DNA from: Paracoccus shanxieyensis
Lineage (GTDB): Bacteria > Pseudomonadota > Alphaproteobacteria > Rhodobacterales > Rhodobacteraceae
Direction of reading: 5' to 3'
DNA length: 64,000 bases
Assembly: GCF_009711265.1 (NCBI RefSeq)
Contig: NZ_WMII01000002.1
Coordinates: forward strand, 267,348-331,347
Part shown: piece after piece, positions 9,228 through 18,377 of the stretch
Layout: each line of letters begins with the position of its first letter
Position numbering within the stretch: position 1 is the first letter of the stretch
Translations under genes and position numbers: made by a program
The notes under the pieces: generated by a model
The model's database searches: none
The model's input: only the letters and a program-made list of their open reading frames with translations
Told to the model about the DNA's origin: nothing

Positions 9228-9992
9228 ATGATCCGCCAGCAAAAGCTGACCCCCTCATTCACCTTCGCTTTGGTGGCCGGCACGACGCTGACCTTTCTGG
9301 CCGTCGATCTGACCCTGCATGACAACGTGCGCGAGATCTTCAAGGAAGGGCATACGATCGAGCTGATGTCGGCGGTGCTGCCCATCGCCACGGCGCTGCT
9401 GTGGTTCGCCGCAGGGGCCGATGACCGGCAGGGCAGGCAGTGGCATCTGCCGGTGATCCTGCTGCTGATGGCCCTGCGCGAGATGGACATGGACAAGCGC
9501 CTGACCAGCGAAGGCATCCTGCAATTGCGGCTTTACAGCGGGCCCTCGCCACTGGTCGAAAAGCTGGCCGGGCTGGCCATCGTCGCGCTGATCCTGATCT
9601 GCGGCTGGCGTCTGCTGCGCATCACCGTGCCGCGGATGCTGGCGGGGCTGCGCGCGGGCAGGGCGGCAAGCTGGCTGTCGCTGCTGGCCGGTATCAGCAT
9701 CGTCGTCGCCAAAACGCTGGACGGGGCCGACCGCAAGCTGGCGGGCTTTGGCATCACGCTGGACCCGGCGCTTGGCGTGGCATTCGGCCGGGTCGAGGAG
9801 GCGCTGGAACTGGCCGCCATGGTCATGCTGTTGCAGGCGCTGGTCTATTTCCTGCGCGATCAGGCGCGGCGGCAGGCTAGCGCCTTGCGCAGCACATCGG
9901 CCACGCGGTCGCTGCAGGGGCGCGCGCCGTCGAAAACCTCGGACAGCGGCACCCATGCCGCGTCCAGCGCATCGTCCGCCGCCGCAGGCTGA
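9228..9992 (+). CDS. Multi-pass membrane protein of unknown function
   Basis: Not recognised. The 254-residue product has about five to six hydrophobic segments (near residues 10-30, 45-65, 75-90, 120-140, 155-175 and 200-220) joined by charged motifs: HTIELMSAVLP, ALREMDMDKRLTSEGI and VEEALELAAMVMLLQ. Acidic residues sit at segment edges, which could suggest a membrane enzyme or ion-related function, but this is inference. AGGAG lies 7 nt before the ATG. The last 44 residues (from about RRQASALRS) are low-complexity and lie over the 3' end of the convergent Nudix gene by 133 bp, so the true C-terminus may have been extended by loss of a stop codon. Confidence 0.75.
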   Translation: MIRQQKLTPSFTFALVAGTTLTFLAVDLTLHDNVREIFKEGHTIELMSAVLPIATALLWFAAGADDRQGRQWHLPVILLLMALREMDMDKRLTSEGILQLRLYSGPSPLVEKLAGLAIVALILICGWRLLRITVPRMLAGLRAGRAASWLSLLAGISIVVAKTLDGADRKLAGFGITLDPALGVAFGRVEEALELAAMVMLLQALVYFLRDQARRQASALRSTSATRSLQGRAPSKTSDSGTHAASSASSAAAG

Positions 9993-10279
9993 CCCGACAC
10001 AAAGGCGCACAGCACCGCCGCCAGCAGGAAATGAAACCGAAGGGCGCCATCCGCCCCGCGTTCGATCACGTCGATATTGTCCAGATAGGCCAGCGGGCGG
10101 GCGATGACGCCGGTTTCCTCGGCCAGTTCGCGGGCGGCGGCCTCCAGCGCGGTTTCCCCCGGCTCGACATGGCCGCCGGGAAAGCCCCACAGCCCGGCAT
10201 CGGGCGGATTGCGGCGCTGGACCAGCAACACGCGGTCACCGTCCAGCACGACCGCCAGCGCGGCAAGGCGCGGCAGCAT
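9860..10279 (-). CDS. Nudix hydrolase (MutT-type)
   Basis: Nudix enzymes hydrolyse nucleoside diphosphates linked to another group. The 139-residue product carries the Nudix box starting GFPGGHVEPGE near residue 32 and ending RELAEETGV, matching GX5EX7REUXEEXGU. The C-terminus DAAWVPLSEVFDG is typical. It starts 12 bp after gcrA on the same strand, so it is probably co-transcribed with it. Its last 133 bp overlap the convergent membrane protein gene. Substrate cannot be told; a MutT-like 8-oxo-dGTPase is only one option. Confidence 0.88.
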   Translation of the reverse strand: MLPRLAALAVVLDGDRVLLVQRRNPPDAGLWGFPGGHVEPGETALEAAARELAEETGVIARPLAYLDNIDVIERGADGALRFHFLLAAVLCAFVSGQPAAADDALDAAWVPLSEVFDGARPCSDRVADVLRKALACRRA

Positions 10280-10291
10280 CAGCGCGCGCGC

Positions 10292-10912
10292 TCAGCGACG
10301 GCGGTCGCGGCGCGAGCTCATGGGCTGGAAGGCGACGCCGACATGCGCCTCGCAATAGGGTTTGCCCGCGACCGAGGGCAGGCCGCAGAACCAGAACTTG
10401 TCCGTCGCGGGATCGCCGATCGGCCATTTGCAGGTGCGTTCGGTCAGATCCATCAGCGTCAGCTTGCGGGCGCGCTTTTCAACCTCGCGGACCGAGGCCA
10501 GCGCCTCGGGGCTGATCTCGTTGGCCGAGGGCTGCGGCGGCAGCGGCTGGCCTGCGGGCACGATGGGGCGGCGGTTGAAGTTCACCGCCTGTGGTGCGGG
10601 CGCGGGCGCAGGTTCGGGCTGCGGCGCGGCGGCTGCGGCGGGCTTCGGCGCCGGTTCGGGCTTCGGGGCCGGCTCCGGCTTCGGTTCGGGCGCGGCGGCC
10701 GCAGCGGGGGCGGGCGCGGGCTTCACCTCGGGCGCGGCGGGGGCCGCCGCTTCGCTGCCGTCTTCGGCGCGGTTCGACAGGCCAAGGCGGTGCACCTTGC
10801 CGATCACGGCATTGCGGGTGACGCCGCCCAGTTCCTTGGCGATCTGGCTGGCCGACTGGCCGTCGGCCCACATGCGTTTCAGCGTCTCGACGCGCTCATC
10901 GGTCCAGGACAT
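10292..10912 (-). CDS. gcrA: GcrA-family cell-cycle regulator with long Pro/Ala linker
   Basis: GcrA is an alphaproteobacterial cofactor that binds methylated promoter DNA and sigma-70 RNA polymerase to drive cell-cycle genes. The N-terminal helix-turn-helix is plain: MSWTDERVETLKRMW, QSASQIAKELGG and NAVIGKVHRLGLSNR. The C-terminus has the conserved CKWPIGDP and FCGLP...PYCEAH. The linker between them (about residues 58-115) is an extended Pro/Ala/Glu/Lys repeat, which makes this protein (206 aa) longer than the 173-residue Caulobacter GcrA. GGAAAGG lies before the ATG at 10912; the frame is open a few codons upstream. It is followed by the Nudix gene. Two CtrA-type boxes in this window fit the same regulatory network. 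Confidence 0.93.
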   Translation of the reverse strand: MSWTDERVETLKRMWADGQSASQIAKELGGVTRNAVIGKVHRLGLSNRAEDGSEAAAPAAPEVKPAPAPAAAAAPEPKPEPAPKPEPAPKPAAAAAPQPEPAPAPAPQAVNFNRRPIVPAGQPLPPQPSANEISPEALASVREVEKRARKLTLMDLTERTCKWPIGDPATDKFWFCGLPSVAGKPYCEAHVGVAFQPMSSRRDRRR

Positions 10913-11042
10913 GGCTTGCCTTTCCTGCATCCGGGCCTACCCGGTGCTTCTTCGTTCAGTGGCTTCAATTCCGCAGAGCCCGGCCTTAGAACCGGGGATA
11001 GCCAGATTTACCTGCCCGAACCCGTAATTTCAAGGAGCGCAG

Positions 11043-11858
11043 ATGCAAACCAGTCAGCCCGGCTTTCGTCAGATGGGCGTGCGTCGCTTTGGCCGTGTCA
11101 ACTGGCTGGGCCTGTATACCCTGACCCGGCGCGAGATCATGCGCTTCATGAATGTCTGGCAGCAGACGATCTTTGCGCCGCTGATGACCTCGGCGCTGTT
11201 CGTGGTGATCTTTGCCTTGGCGCTGGGGCAGAATCGCGGTGCGGTGATGGGGCTGCCTTATCTGGCGTTTCTGGGTCCGGGCATCCTGATGATGACGGTG
11301 ATCCAGAATGCCTTCGCCAACACCTCGTCCAGCATGATCTCGGCCAAGATGCAGGGCAATATCGTCGACACGCTGATGCCGCCGCTATCTGCCGCCGAGA
11401 TCCTGACCGGCTATCTGCTGGGCGCGCTGGTCCGGGCGCTGATCATCGCGATGGCGATTGCGGCGGGCATGGCGCTGGTGATCGGGCAGGGCATCGCGCA
11501 TCCGCTATGGGCGCTGGCCTTCGTGGTGCTGGGCGCGGCCTTGATGGGCGGGCTTGGGCTCTTGGGCGGCATCGTGGCGCAGAAATTCGACCAGATGGCG
11601 GCCATCACCAATTTCATCGTGACGCCGCTGTCCTTTCTGTCGGGCACCTTCTATTCGGTCGAGGCGCTGCCCCCCGCCTTCCGTGTGCTGGCGCATTGGA
11701 ACCCGATCTTCTATCTGATCGACGGCGCGCGCTATGGCATCGCGGGCGTGTCGGACGCGCCGCCCCTGCGCGGGCTGCTGGTCTGCCTGCTGGCCGTGGC
11801 GGTTGTGCTTTATGTCGCGTGGCGCTGGCTGAAGACCGGCTATCGGATGAAGCCCTGA
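11043..11858 (+). CDS. ABC-2 type transporter permease (no adjacent ATPase)
   Basis: The 271-residue protein has six hydrophobic segments and the ABC-2 permease pattern: ADP-like start VNWLGLYTLTRREIMRF, FLGPGILMMTVIQNAF, ISAKMQGNIVDTLMPPLS and LSFLSGTFYSVEALPP, as in the YadH/NodJ group that exports polysaccharide or lipid-linked substrates. AAGGAG lies 6 nt before the ATG. The neighbours are gcrA (divergent) and argD, so no ATP-binding partner is linked. A full pair of the same type is at 41601-43300 and could in principle supply the ATPase; that is inference. Confidence 0.88.
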   Translation: MQTSQPGFRQMGVRRFGRVNWLGLYTLTRREIMRFMNVWQQTIFAPLMTSALFVVIFALALGQNRGAVMGLPYLAFLGPGILMMTVIQNAFANTSSSMISAKMQGNIVDTLMPPLSAAEILTGYLLGALVRALIIAMAIAAGMALVIGQGIAHPLWALAFVVLGAALMGGLGLLGGIVAQKFDQMAAITNFIVTPLSFLSGTFYSVEALPPAFRVLAHWNPIFYLIDGARYGIAGVSDAPPLRGLLVCLLAVAVVLYVAWRWLKTGYRMKP

Positions 11859-12031
11859 CGCCCGCTCGGAAAGCCGTTGCGCGGGCCTTTCATCCGCGCT
11901 ACCTAGGCGGCATGATCGTTCGGATTGCTCATATCGCCCGTCCCCGACGTTGATCCGTTCAACGTCCGATCCCGCCTGCCTTCATCGTTGGTGCCGCGTC
12001 ACGCGGCCGTTTCCAGCCATAGGACCATTCC

Positions 12032-13201
12032 ATGATTTCGCACGTCCTGCCGACCTATAGCCGCGCCGATCTTGCCTTTGAAAAGGGCGAGGGCGCATGG
12101 GCCATCGCGACGGATGGAACCCGATATCTGGATCTTGGCGCGGGCATTGCCGTGAACGCGCTGGGTCATGCCAATCCCGATCTGGTCGCGGCGCTGACCG
12201 AACAGGCGGGCCGGATCTGGCATGTCTCGAACCTGTATCACATTCCGCAACAGGAACAGCTTGCGGATCTGCTGGTCGAACACACCTTTGCCGACACCGC
12301 CTTCATCACCAATTCCGGCACCGAAGCCGCCGAACTGGCGATCAAGATGGCCCGGAAATACTGGTATGAAAAAGCCGAGGACCGCATCGAGATCCTGACC
12401 TTCGAGGGCGCGTTCCATGGCCGCTCGACCGGGGCGATCGCGGCGGCGGGTTCGGAAAAGATGGTCAAGGGCTTCGGTCCGCTGATGCCGGGCTTTCGCC
12501 AGTTGCCATGGGCCGACATGGCGGCGCTGAAAGCCGCGATCAGCGACAAGACCGCCGCCGTCATGCTGGAACCCGTGCAGGGCGAAGGCGGCATCCGTCC
12601 GCTGGCCGACGAGGATCTGCGCCTGATCCGCGAGCTGTGCGACCAGACCGGCGCGCTGCTGATCCTTGACGAAGTGCAATGCGGTATGGGCCGGACGGGC
12701 AAGCTGTTCGCGCATGAATATGCGGGCATCACGCCGGATATCATGATGGTCGCCAAGGGCATCGGCGGCGGCTTCCCGCTGGGCGCGGTGCTGGCCACGG
12801 AAAAGGCCGCGGCAGGCATGGTTGTGGGCTCGCACGGGTCGACCTATGGTGGCAATCCGCTGGCCTGTGCGGTCGGCGTCCGCGTCATGCAGATCATCGC
12901 CGATCCCGCCTTTCTGGCCGAGGTGAACCGCAAGGGCGCGCTGCTGCGCCAGAAGCTGGAAGGGCTGGTGGCAAGCCATCCCGACATCTTCGAGAGCGTG
13001 CGCGGGCAGGGGCTGATGCTGGGGCTGAAATGCCGGATCGCGCCGGGTGATCTGGTCAAGGCGGGCTATGCCGAACACATCCTGACGGTTCCGGCGGCGG
13101 ACAATACCCTGCGCCTGCTGCCGCCGCTGAACATCACCGACGATGAGATCGGCGAGGCGGTGGCCCGGCTGGACCGGGCTGCCGGCAGGCTTGATGGATA
13201 G
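12032..13201 (+). CDS. argD: Acetylornithine/N-succinyldiaminopimelate aminotransferase
   Basis: A PLP aminotransferase of arginine synthesis that makes N-acetylornithine; the family often also serves lysine synthesis. The 389-residue sequence has NSGTEAAELAIKMAR, FHGRSTG, EPVQGEGG, ILDEVQCGMGR and the PLP lysine in MVAKGIGGGFPLGA near residue 250, then HGSTYGGNPLA. It is the first gene of an arg cluster with the GNAT gene (overlap of 8 bp) and argF 570 bp downstream. Confidence 0.96.
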   Translation: MISHVLPTYSRADLAFEKGEGAWAIATDGTRYLDLGAGIAVNALGHANPDLVAALTEQAGRIWHVSNLYHIPQQEQLADLLVEHTFADTAFITNSGTEAAELAIKMARKYWYEKAEDRIEILTFEGAFHGRSTGAIAAAGSEKMVKGFGPLMPGFRQLPWADMAALKAAISDKTAAVMLEPVQGEGGIRPLADEDLRLIRELCDQTGALLILDEVQCGMGRTGKLFAHEYAGITPDIMMVAKGIGGGFPLGAVLATEKAAAGMVVGSHGSTYGGNPLACAVGVRVMQIIADPAFLAEVNRKGALLRQKLEGLVASHPDIFESVRGQGLMLGLKCRIAPGDLVKAGYAEHILTVPAADNTLRLLPPLNITDDEIGEAVARLDRAAGRLDG

Positions 13202-13670
13202 GATCGGCTTCCGGCCCGTCGCGCGCGCCGATCTTCCCATGCTGGAAGGCTGGCTGCACGATCCCCGCGTCACCCCATGGTGGCGCGGGCCCGAGGCGCA
13301 ACTGGCCGGGATCGAGGACGATCTGGACGAACCCGTCATGCGGCAATGGCTGGCGATGCTGAACGACCAGCCCGCCGCCTATGCGCAATTCTATCCCGCA
13401 CATCACTGGAAAGCCCCCGAATTTCTGGGCCTTCCGGCAAATGCGCTGGCCATCGACTGCTTTTCCGGCCCCGACGGCTTTGGGCATGGCGCGGCATGGA
13501 TCGCCGCTTTGGCCGAACGGCTGCTGGTCGAAACCCCGGTGCTGGTCATCGACCCCGAACCTGCGAACCTGCGCGCGATCCGCGCCTATGCCAAGGCGGG
13601 CTTTGCGGGCGAGGCGCTGCGCCCTGCCGAAGACGGCACCATGGTGCGCATCATGACGCGCCACCGATGA
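13194..13670 (+). CDS. GNAT acetyltransferase resembling AAC(6')-I
   Basis: A 158-residue GNAT protein. It opens MDRIGFRPVARADLPMLEGW and has WLHDPRVTPWWRG, a D-CFSGPDGFGHG acetyl-CoA-binding turn and a C-terminal DPEPANLRAIRAYAKAGF, which strongly recalls the DPSPSNLRAIRCYEKAGF stretch of aminoglycoside 6'-N-acetyltransferases of the AAC(6')-Ib group. The same fold is used for siderophore and protein N-acetylation, so the substrate is open. It overlaps argD by 8 bp and so is translated with it. I assign no resistance role. Start chosen at 13194 because the upstream part of the frame is argD shadow. Confidence 0.8.
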   Translation: MDRIGFRPVARADLPMLEGWLHDPRVTPWWRGPEAQLAGIEDDLDEPVMRQWLAMLNDQPAAYAQFYPAHHWKAPEFLGLPANALAIDCFSGPDGFGHGAAWIAALAERLLVETPVLVIDPEPANLRAIRAYAKAGFAGEALRPAEDGTMVRIMTRHR

Positions 13671-13769
13671 CGGCAAAACGCGCAAATGCCCCATGAAATG
13701 CCGGGCCGGGCCTTGACCTTCCGCAGGCAAACCGGCTTCCTTGCCCGATCAATCCGAAAGACGTGAAGA

Positions 13770-14696
13770 ATGAACAGTTTCCTCGACATCCACACCACCG
13801 ACAAGGCAGCCTTGCGCGGCATGATCGACAATGCCCGCCGCATGAAGGATGCCCGCGCCGGACAGCCCAAGGGGGCGCTGGATGGCGAATTGCCGCTGAA
13901 GAACCGCATGGTGGCGCTGATCTTTGAAAAGCCCTCGACCCGCACGCGCGTCAGCTTCGATCTGGGCGTGCGTCAGATGGGCGGGCAGACAATGGTGCTG
14001 TCGGGCAAGGAAATGCAGCTGGGCCACGGCGAAACCATCGCCGACACGGCCCGCGTGCTGTCGCGCTATGTCGATCTGATCATGATCCGCACCTTCGAGG
14101 AAGCGACGCTCTTGGAAATGGCGGAACATGCCACCGTGCCCGTCATCAACGGGCTGACGAACCGCACGCATCCCTGTCAGATCATGGCCGATGTCATGAC
14201 CTTCGAGGAACATCGCGGCCCCATCGCCGGGCGCAAGGTGGTCTGGTCGGGCGACGGCAACAATGTCTGCGCCTCGATGATCCATGCGGCGGGTCAGTTC
14301 GGTTATGATTTCACCTTCACCGGCCCCTCGACGCTGGACCCCGAGGCCGAGGCTCTGGCCTTTGCCCGCGCGCAAGGCGTGAATGCCGTGATCGAGCGTG
14401 ATCCGGCGCTGGCGGTGCAGGGTGCCGATCTGGTGGTGACGGATACTTGGGTCTCGATGCATGATCCGCAATCCGCGCGCGAGCGGCGCCACAACCAGTT
14501 GCGCGGCTATCAGGTGAATGCCGCGCTGATGGCGCAGGCCAAGCCCGAGGCGTTGTTCATGCATTGCCTGCCCGCGCATCGCGATGATGAGGTCACCAGC
14601 GAGGTGATGGACGGCCCGAACTCGGTCATCTTCGACGAGGCGGAAAACCGGCTGCACGCGCAAAAGGCCATCATGCGCTGGTGTCTGAACACCTGA
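13770..14696 (+). CDS. argF: Ornithine carbamoyltransferase
   Basis: It makes citrulline from ornithine and carbamoyl phosphate. The 308-residue protein has the carbamoyl-phosphate site [13 protein letters not shown] near residue 50, the HPCQ motif near 135, and the ornithine-binding HCLPAHR near 270, all intact. The start is an ATG after a 99-bp space from the GNAT gene. It ends the argD cluster and is followed by about 360 bp without an obvious gene. Confidence 0.97.
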   Translation: MNSFLDIHTTDKAALRGMIDNARRMKDARAGQPKGALDGELPLKNRMVALIFEKPSTRTRVSFDLGVRQMGGQTMVLSGKEMQLGHGETIADTARVLSRYVDLIMIRTFEEATLLEMAEHATVPVINGLTNRTHPCQIMADVMTFEEHRGPIAGRKVVWSGDGNNVCASMIHAAGQFGYDFTFTGPSTLDPEAEALAFARAQGVNAVIERDPALAVQGADLVVTDTWVSMHDPQSARERRHNQLRGYQVNAALMAQAKPEALFMHCLPAHRDDEVTSEVMDGPNSVIFDEAENRLHAQKAIMRWCLNT

Positions 14697-15057
14697 GCCG
14701 CCGGGCAGCCACGCAGCCTTGGCAGCCGTTCGGGGCCAAGGCGGTCTGCCGGTGCGCGATCACGCCGGCTCTGGCTGTGACGTGGTGGGCGAAAGGTGCG
14801 GCGTTTTATCGCGACGATCACCGCGCGAGGCGGGATTGCGCAATATCTGGCCGCAGCGGATAAGTCTGCATCCGGTCACGCCGTATCCAGTAGCCAGATG
14901 AGCCCGCCTTTGGTCGGGCCTGCTGATGAAACCAAAGCCGTCTGCCCCGTTCCCAATGCGCAAGCCTCTGGTCAGTCCGCGACCGACCAGTCTGCGGGGG
15001 CCACGGCGGTGCCGCCGTGACGCCCCGGACAAAACCGCGCCGGTGCGACCATGCGGG
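14697..15057. other. Gene-poor stretch between argF and the type I secretion genes
   Basis: No supported gene. The only open frame of note is 14796-15020 on the plus strand (GTG start, 74 codons, rich in Ala/Ser/Pro with no RBS), which looks spurious. argF and hlyD converge here, and the terminator at 15058-15088 closes the stretch. Confidence 0.5.
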
Positions 15058-15088
15058 AAGGCCCGCCCCGGATCTGGGGCGGGCCTTT
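15058..15088. terminator. Bidirectional terminator between argF and hlyD
   Basis: A 12-bp perfect stem (AAGGCCCGCCCC and its complement) with a 6-nt loop ends in TTT on the plus strand; it lies just past the hlyD stop on the minus strand. Confidence 0.75.
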
Positions 15089-15095
15089 GCTTGGC

Positions 15096-16475
15096 TCAGT
15101 TCTCGCGGAAGGCGCGGGTGAAGTAATCGCTGAGCGGCTTGATCAGATAGGCAAACGGGCTGCGTTCGCCGGTCTGGATATAGATCTCGACCGGCATCCC
15201 CGGCACCAGCGCCAGATTGCCCAGCTTGGCCAGCTGTTCGGGCGGGATCGTCACCTCGGCCCGGTAATAGCTGGCATGGGTCGTCTGGTCGATCAGCGTA
15301 TCGGGCGACACGCGGCTGAGCACGCCGTCGATCTCGGGCGTCGTGCGCGATGAGAAGGCCGAGAAGCGCAGCACGACCTCCTGGCCCGGCTGGATTTCGT
15401 CGATATTGATCGGCGAGACGCGCGCGGCGATCACCAGCGGGCGGTCCTGCGGTATGATATAGACGATGGGATCGGCGGGGCGGATGACCGAGCGCGGGGT
15501 GGTGACCTGCAATTCCTGCACGATCCCCGATACCGGCGAGCGGATCTCCAGCCGCGAGACCTGTTCGATCAGCCCGCGCCGACGCTCGGCCAGCTCCAGC
15601 TCGCGATAGCCCAGATCGCGCAGTTCGGTTTCGGCCTGCTCGCGATAGGTGGCGGTCTTTTCCAGCCGCGACAGGTCGATTTCGGCAAGCTGGGTTTCCG
15701 CCTCGGCGCGCCCGGCGGTGGTCTGCCCGATCGAGCCGTCCAGCCGTGCGGCCTCGCGTTCCAGGGCCAGCACGCGCGGCGCCTGCGCCAGACCCTTTTC
15801 CAGCAGCGAGCGTTGGTCGCGCAATTCCTGCCCGATGAAATCGCGCTGCTGCTGCAAGGCACGGCCCTGCGCGTCGATGCCGCTGATCTGCGAGCGGACC
15901 TGATCGCCCTGTTTGGCAAGCTGGCCCAAGGATTGCGACAGCGTGTCCAGCCGGGCGTGGAACAGGCTGGCCTGACCGTCCATCACCGCCTGCAATTGCG
16001 GGTGATCCTTGACGGCGGACAGGATTTCATCGGGGAAGGTGATGGTCTTGCTGTCGGCCCGCTCGGCCTCCAGCCGGCCACGGCGGGCCAGAATTTCGTA
16101 ATACTGCCCCTCGACGATGGCCAGTTCGGTGTTCAGCAACGTGCCGTCCAGCCTGACCAGCGGCTGGCCCGCGGTGACGGTTTCGCCTTCGTGGATCAGG
16201 ATGTCCTGCACGACACCGCCATCGGGATGCTGCACGACCTGACGGCGCTGCTCGACCTCGACCTGACCCGAGGCGACGACGGCCCCGGCGATCCGTGCGG
16301 TGACGGCCCAAAGCCCGAACCCGCCGATCAGCAGGACCAGCGCGACAAGCCCAAGAATGATCGCGCCACGCGCTGACCATTCCGGGCGTCTGGGCGGCGG
16401 GGCCGGGGGCGTCATCGGTTTCGGATCGGCGGTCACGACTTCGACCGGCGCAAGATGCGGGCGGGGATCGGTCAT
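15096..16475 (-). CDS. HlyD-family type I secretion membrane-fusion adaptor
   Basis: The adaptor joins an inner-membrane ABC exporter to an outer-membrane TolC-type channel. The 459-residue protein has a Pro-rich cytoplasmic start, one membrane segment near residues 38-60, the lipoyl half [13 protein letters not shown], a long coiled coil (about 140-310; Gln/Arg/Glu-rich), a second lipoyl half [12 protein letters not shown] and the conserved C-terminal [19 protein letters not shown] that is typical of PrtE/PrsE. Its ATG at 16475 overlaps the stop of the upstream ABC gene (ATGA), and this decides the start, though the frame continues upstream. No RTX substrate or TolC gene is nearby. Confidence 0.93.
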   Translation of the reverse strand: MTDPRPHLAPVEVVTADPKPMTPPAPPPRRPEWSARGAIILGLVALVLLIGGFGLWAVTARIAGAVVASGQVEVEQRRQVVQHPDGGVVQDILIHEGETVTAGQPLVRLDGTLLNTELAIVEGQYYEILARRGRLEAERADSKTITFPDEILSAVKDHPQLQAVMDGQASLFHARLDTLSQSLGQLAKQGDQVRSQISGIDAQGRALQQQRDFIGQELRDQRSLLEKGLAQAPRVLALEREAARLDGSIGQTTAGRAEAETQLAEIDLSRLEKTATYREQAETELRDLGYRELELAERRRGLIEQVSRLEIRSPVSGIVQELQVTTPRSVIRPADPIVYIIPQDRPLVIAARVSPINIDEIQPGQEVVLRFSAFSSRTTPEIDGVLSRVSPDTLIDQTTHASYYRAEVTIPPEQLAKLGNLALVPGMPVEIYIQTGERSPFAYLIKPLSDYFTRAFREN

Positions 16476-18217
16476 GTCACGCCTCCGCCCTGACCTTGGG
16501 CGCGGTTGATCTGTTCGGCATTGCGCACCATGGATTTCAGCACCTCGTCGCGGGGACCGAAGGCGCGGCGCATCCCGGCCTCCATCACCAGCAGCATTTC
16601 GCATTCGGTGATCGCGGCGGGGCGGTGGGCCATGATGACGACCGCGCCGCCACGCGCCTTGATGTTACGGATCGCAAGGTTCAGCGCCATCGAGCCTTCG
16701 TTGTCGAGGTTCGAGTTCGGCTCATCCAGCACGAACAGCACCGGATCGGCATAAAGCGCGCGGGCCAGACCGATGCGCTGGATCTGGCCGCCCGACAGCC
16801 GCCCGCCGCTTTGTGTGACCGGCGTGTCATAGCCCTGCGGCAGATCAAGGATCATGCGATGCGCGGCGGCGGCCGTGGCGGCGGCCACGATGCGCTGCGG
16901 ATCGGGATTGGGTGACAGGCGCGCGATGTTTTCGGCGATGGTGCCGTCGAACAGCGTCACCTGCTGCGGCAGATAGCCGATCAGGCCGCCCAGAATATCG
17001 GGCTCATACTGGTCCAGCGTTGCGCCATCCAGCCGGATGTGACCGCCGCCGACCGGCCATGCGCCGATCAGCGCCCGCGCCAGCGTGCTTTTGCCCGCCC
17101 CCGAGGGGCCGACGACACCCAGCGCCTGACCCGGCGCGATGTCGAAGCTGACGCCGCGCAGCGTGGCCATGTTGCTGCCGGGGGGCGCGACGGTCAGGTT
17201 GCGGACCTCGATCCGGGCGGCGGGGCGGGGCAGGGGTGTGCGATCAACCGGCGGCGGGCGGCGCGACAGCAGATCGCCCAGCCGTTCCCAGCCGTCCTGC
17301 GCCCGCTGCACCATGGACCAGCCGCCGACGACCTGTTCGATGGGCGCAAGCGCGCGGCCCATCAGGATCGACGAGGCGATCATCGCGCCGGGCGTCACTT
17401 CCTGACGCAGCACCAGCCATGCCCCTGCGGCCAGCAGCGCGCTTTGCAAGAACAGCCGGAAGCTGCGGGAAAACACCGTAAAGCCCGAGGCGCGGTCGCT
17501 GCCCTCGATCGTCGCTTCGGTGGCGCGGTCGCGCGCCGCCTGCCAGCGCCGGAACGTGGCATCGCGCATCCCAAGCGAGCCGATCAGCTCTCCCTCGGTC
17601 AGATACATGTCGGACATGCGTTCGGCCGATTGCGAGGCGATGGCCGATTTCTGCAGCGCGCTCTTGCTGAGCCATTGGTTCAGCAGCGTCGTCAGCACCA
17701 GAACCAGCAGCCCGCCAAGCGCCACGGCGCCCAGAAACCAGTGGAACAGAAACACGGCAGCCAGAAAGAACGGCGCCCATGGCAGGTCGAACAGCGCCAT
17801 CAGCACGGGCGATCCGATCAGCCGCTGCACCGCGTCCAGATCGCGCATGCCACCCTTGACGGCAGCATCCGACGAGGCCGCGCCGTGACCGTCCTGCAGC
17901 GCGGCCTTGAAGACCCGCCCCTCCATCTTTTCCTGAAAACGTGCGGCGACGCGGGCCATGACGCGGTTGCGCGCAAGGTCCAGAACGCCCATCAGCAGGA
18001 ACAGAAACACCACCAGCAAAAACAGCGCCGTCAGCGTCTCGACCGAGCGGCTGGCCAGCACGCGGTCATAGACCTGCATCATGAACAGCGGTCCGGTCAG
18101 CATCAGCATGTTGACCGCGAACGAGAACAGCCCGACAAAGGCCATCAGCTGCCAGCCCGTGCCGCGCGCCTTGCGAAGCTCACCCCGTCCGTCGTGTCGC
18201 ATCGGCGGCAAAGCCAT
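16472..18217 (-). CDS. Type I secretion ABC transporter/ATPase (PrtD/PrsD family)
   Basis: Powers export of unfolded, usually calcium-binding, proteins across both membranes. The 581-residue half-transporter has about six membrane segments in its first 330 residues ([17 protein letters not shown] is the family signature at the first pair) and a C-terminal ATPase: Walker [11 protein letters not shown] near residue 373, Q-loop [11 protein letters not shown], signature LSGGQ near 475 and Walker [11 protein letters not shown]. It lacks an N-terminal C39 peptidase. AAGGAA lies 5 nt before the chosen ATG at 18217. It is coupled to the HlyD adaptor downstream. Substrate unknown. Confidence 0.94.
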   Translation of the reverse strand: MALPPMRHDGRGELRKARGTGWQLMAFVGLFSFAVNMLMLTGPLFMMQVYDRVLASRSVETLTALFLLVVFLFLLMGVLDLARNRVMARVAARFQEKMEGRVFKAALQDGHGAASSDAAVKGGMRDLDAVQRLIGSPVLMALFDLPWAPFFLAAVFLFHWFLGAVALGGLLVLVLTTLLNQWLSKSALQKSAIASQSAERMSDMYLTEGELIGSLGMRDATFRRWQAARDRATEATIEGSDRASGFTVFSRSFRLFLQSALLAAGAWLVLRQEVTPGAMIASSILMGRALAPIEQVVGGWSMVQRAQDGWERLGDLLSRRPPPVDRTPLPRPAARIEVRNLTVAPPGSNMATLRGVSFDIAPGQALGVVGPSGAGKSTLARALIGAWPVGGGHIRLDGATLDQYEPDILGGLIGYLPQQVTLFDGTIAENIARLSPNPDPQRIVAAATAAAAHRMILDLPQGYDTPVTQSGGRLSGGQIQRIGLARALYADPVLFVLDEPNSNLDNEGSMALNLAIRNIKARGGAVVIMAHRPAAITECEMLLVMEAGMRRAFGPRDEVLKSMVRNAEQINRAQGQGGGVT

Positions 18218-18377
18218 GCCGGTTCCTTCCATTCAACGTCTGCCGGGCTTGCCCGGAGTTGCCCATGCACATATTCCAAAGCGACAACGCCCGATAGCCG
18301 CGTTTATTCCATGAAATCGTGGACCGGCTGTAATTCGCCCCTTGCCTTGGGCAATATAGACGAAAGGTTAGAGAAGT

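Noticed and set aside
13194..13670. Aminoglycoside resistance gene
   Set aside because: Similarity in a short C-terminal stretch and an arg-operon position do not support a resistance role.
14796..15020. 74-codon GTG frame after argF
   Set aside because: Low-complexity, no RBS, and it is not needed to explain the region.
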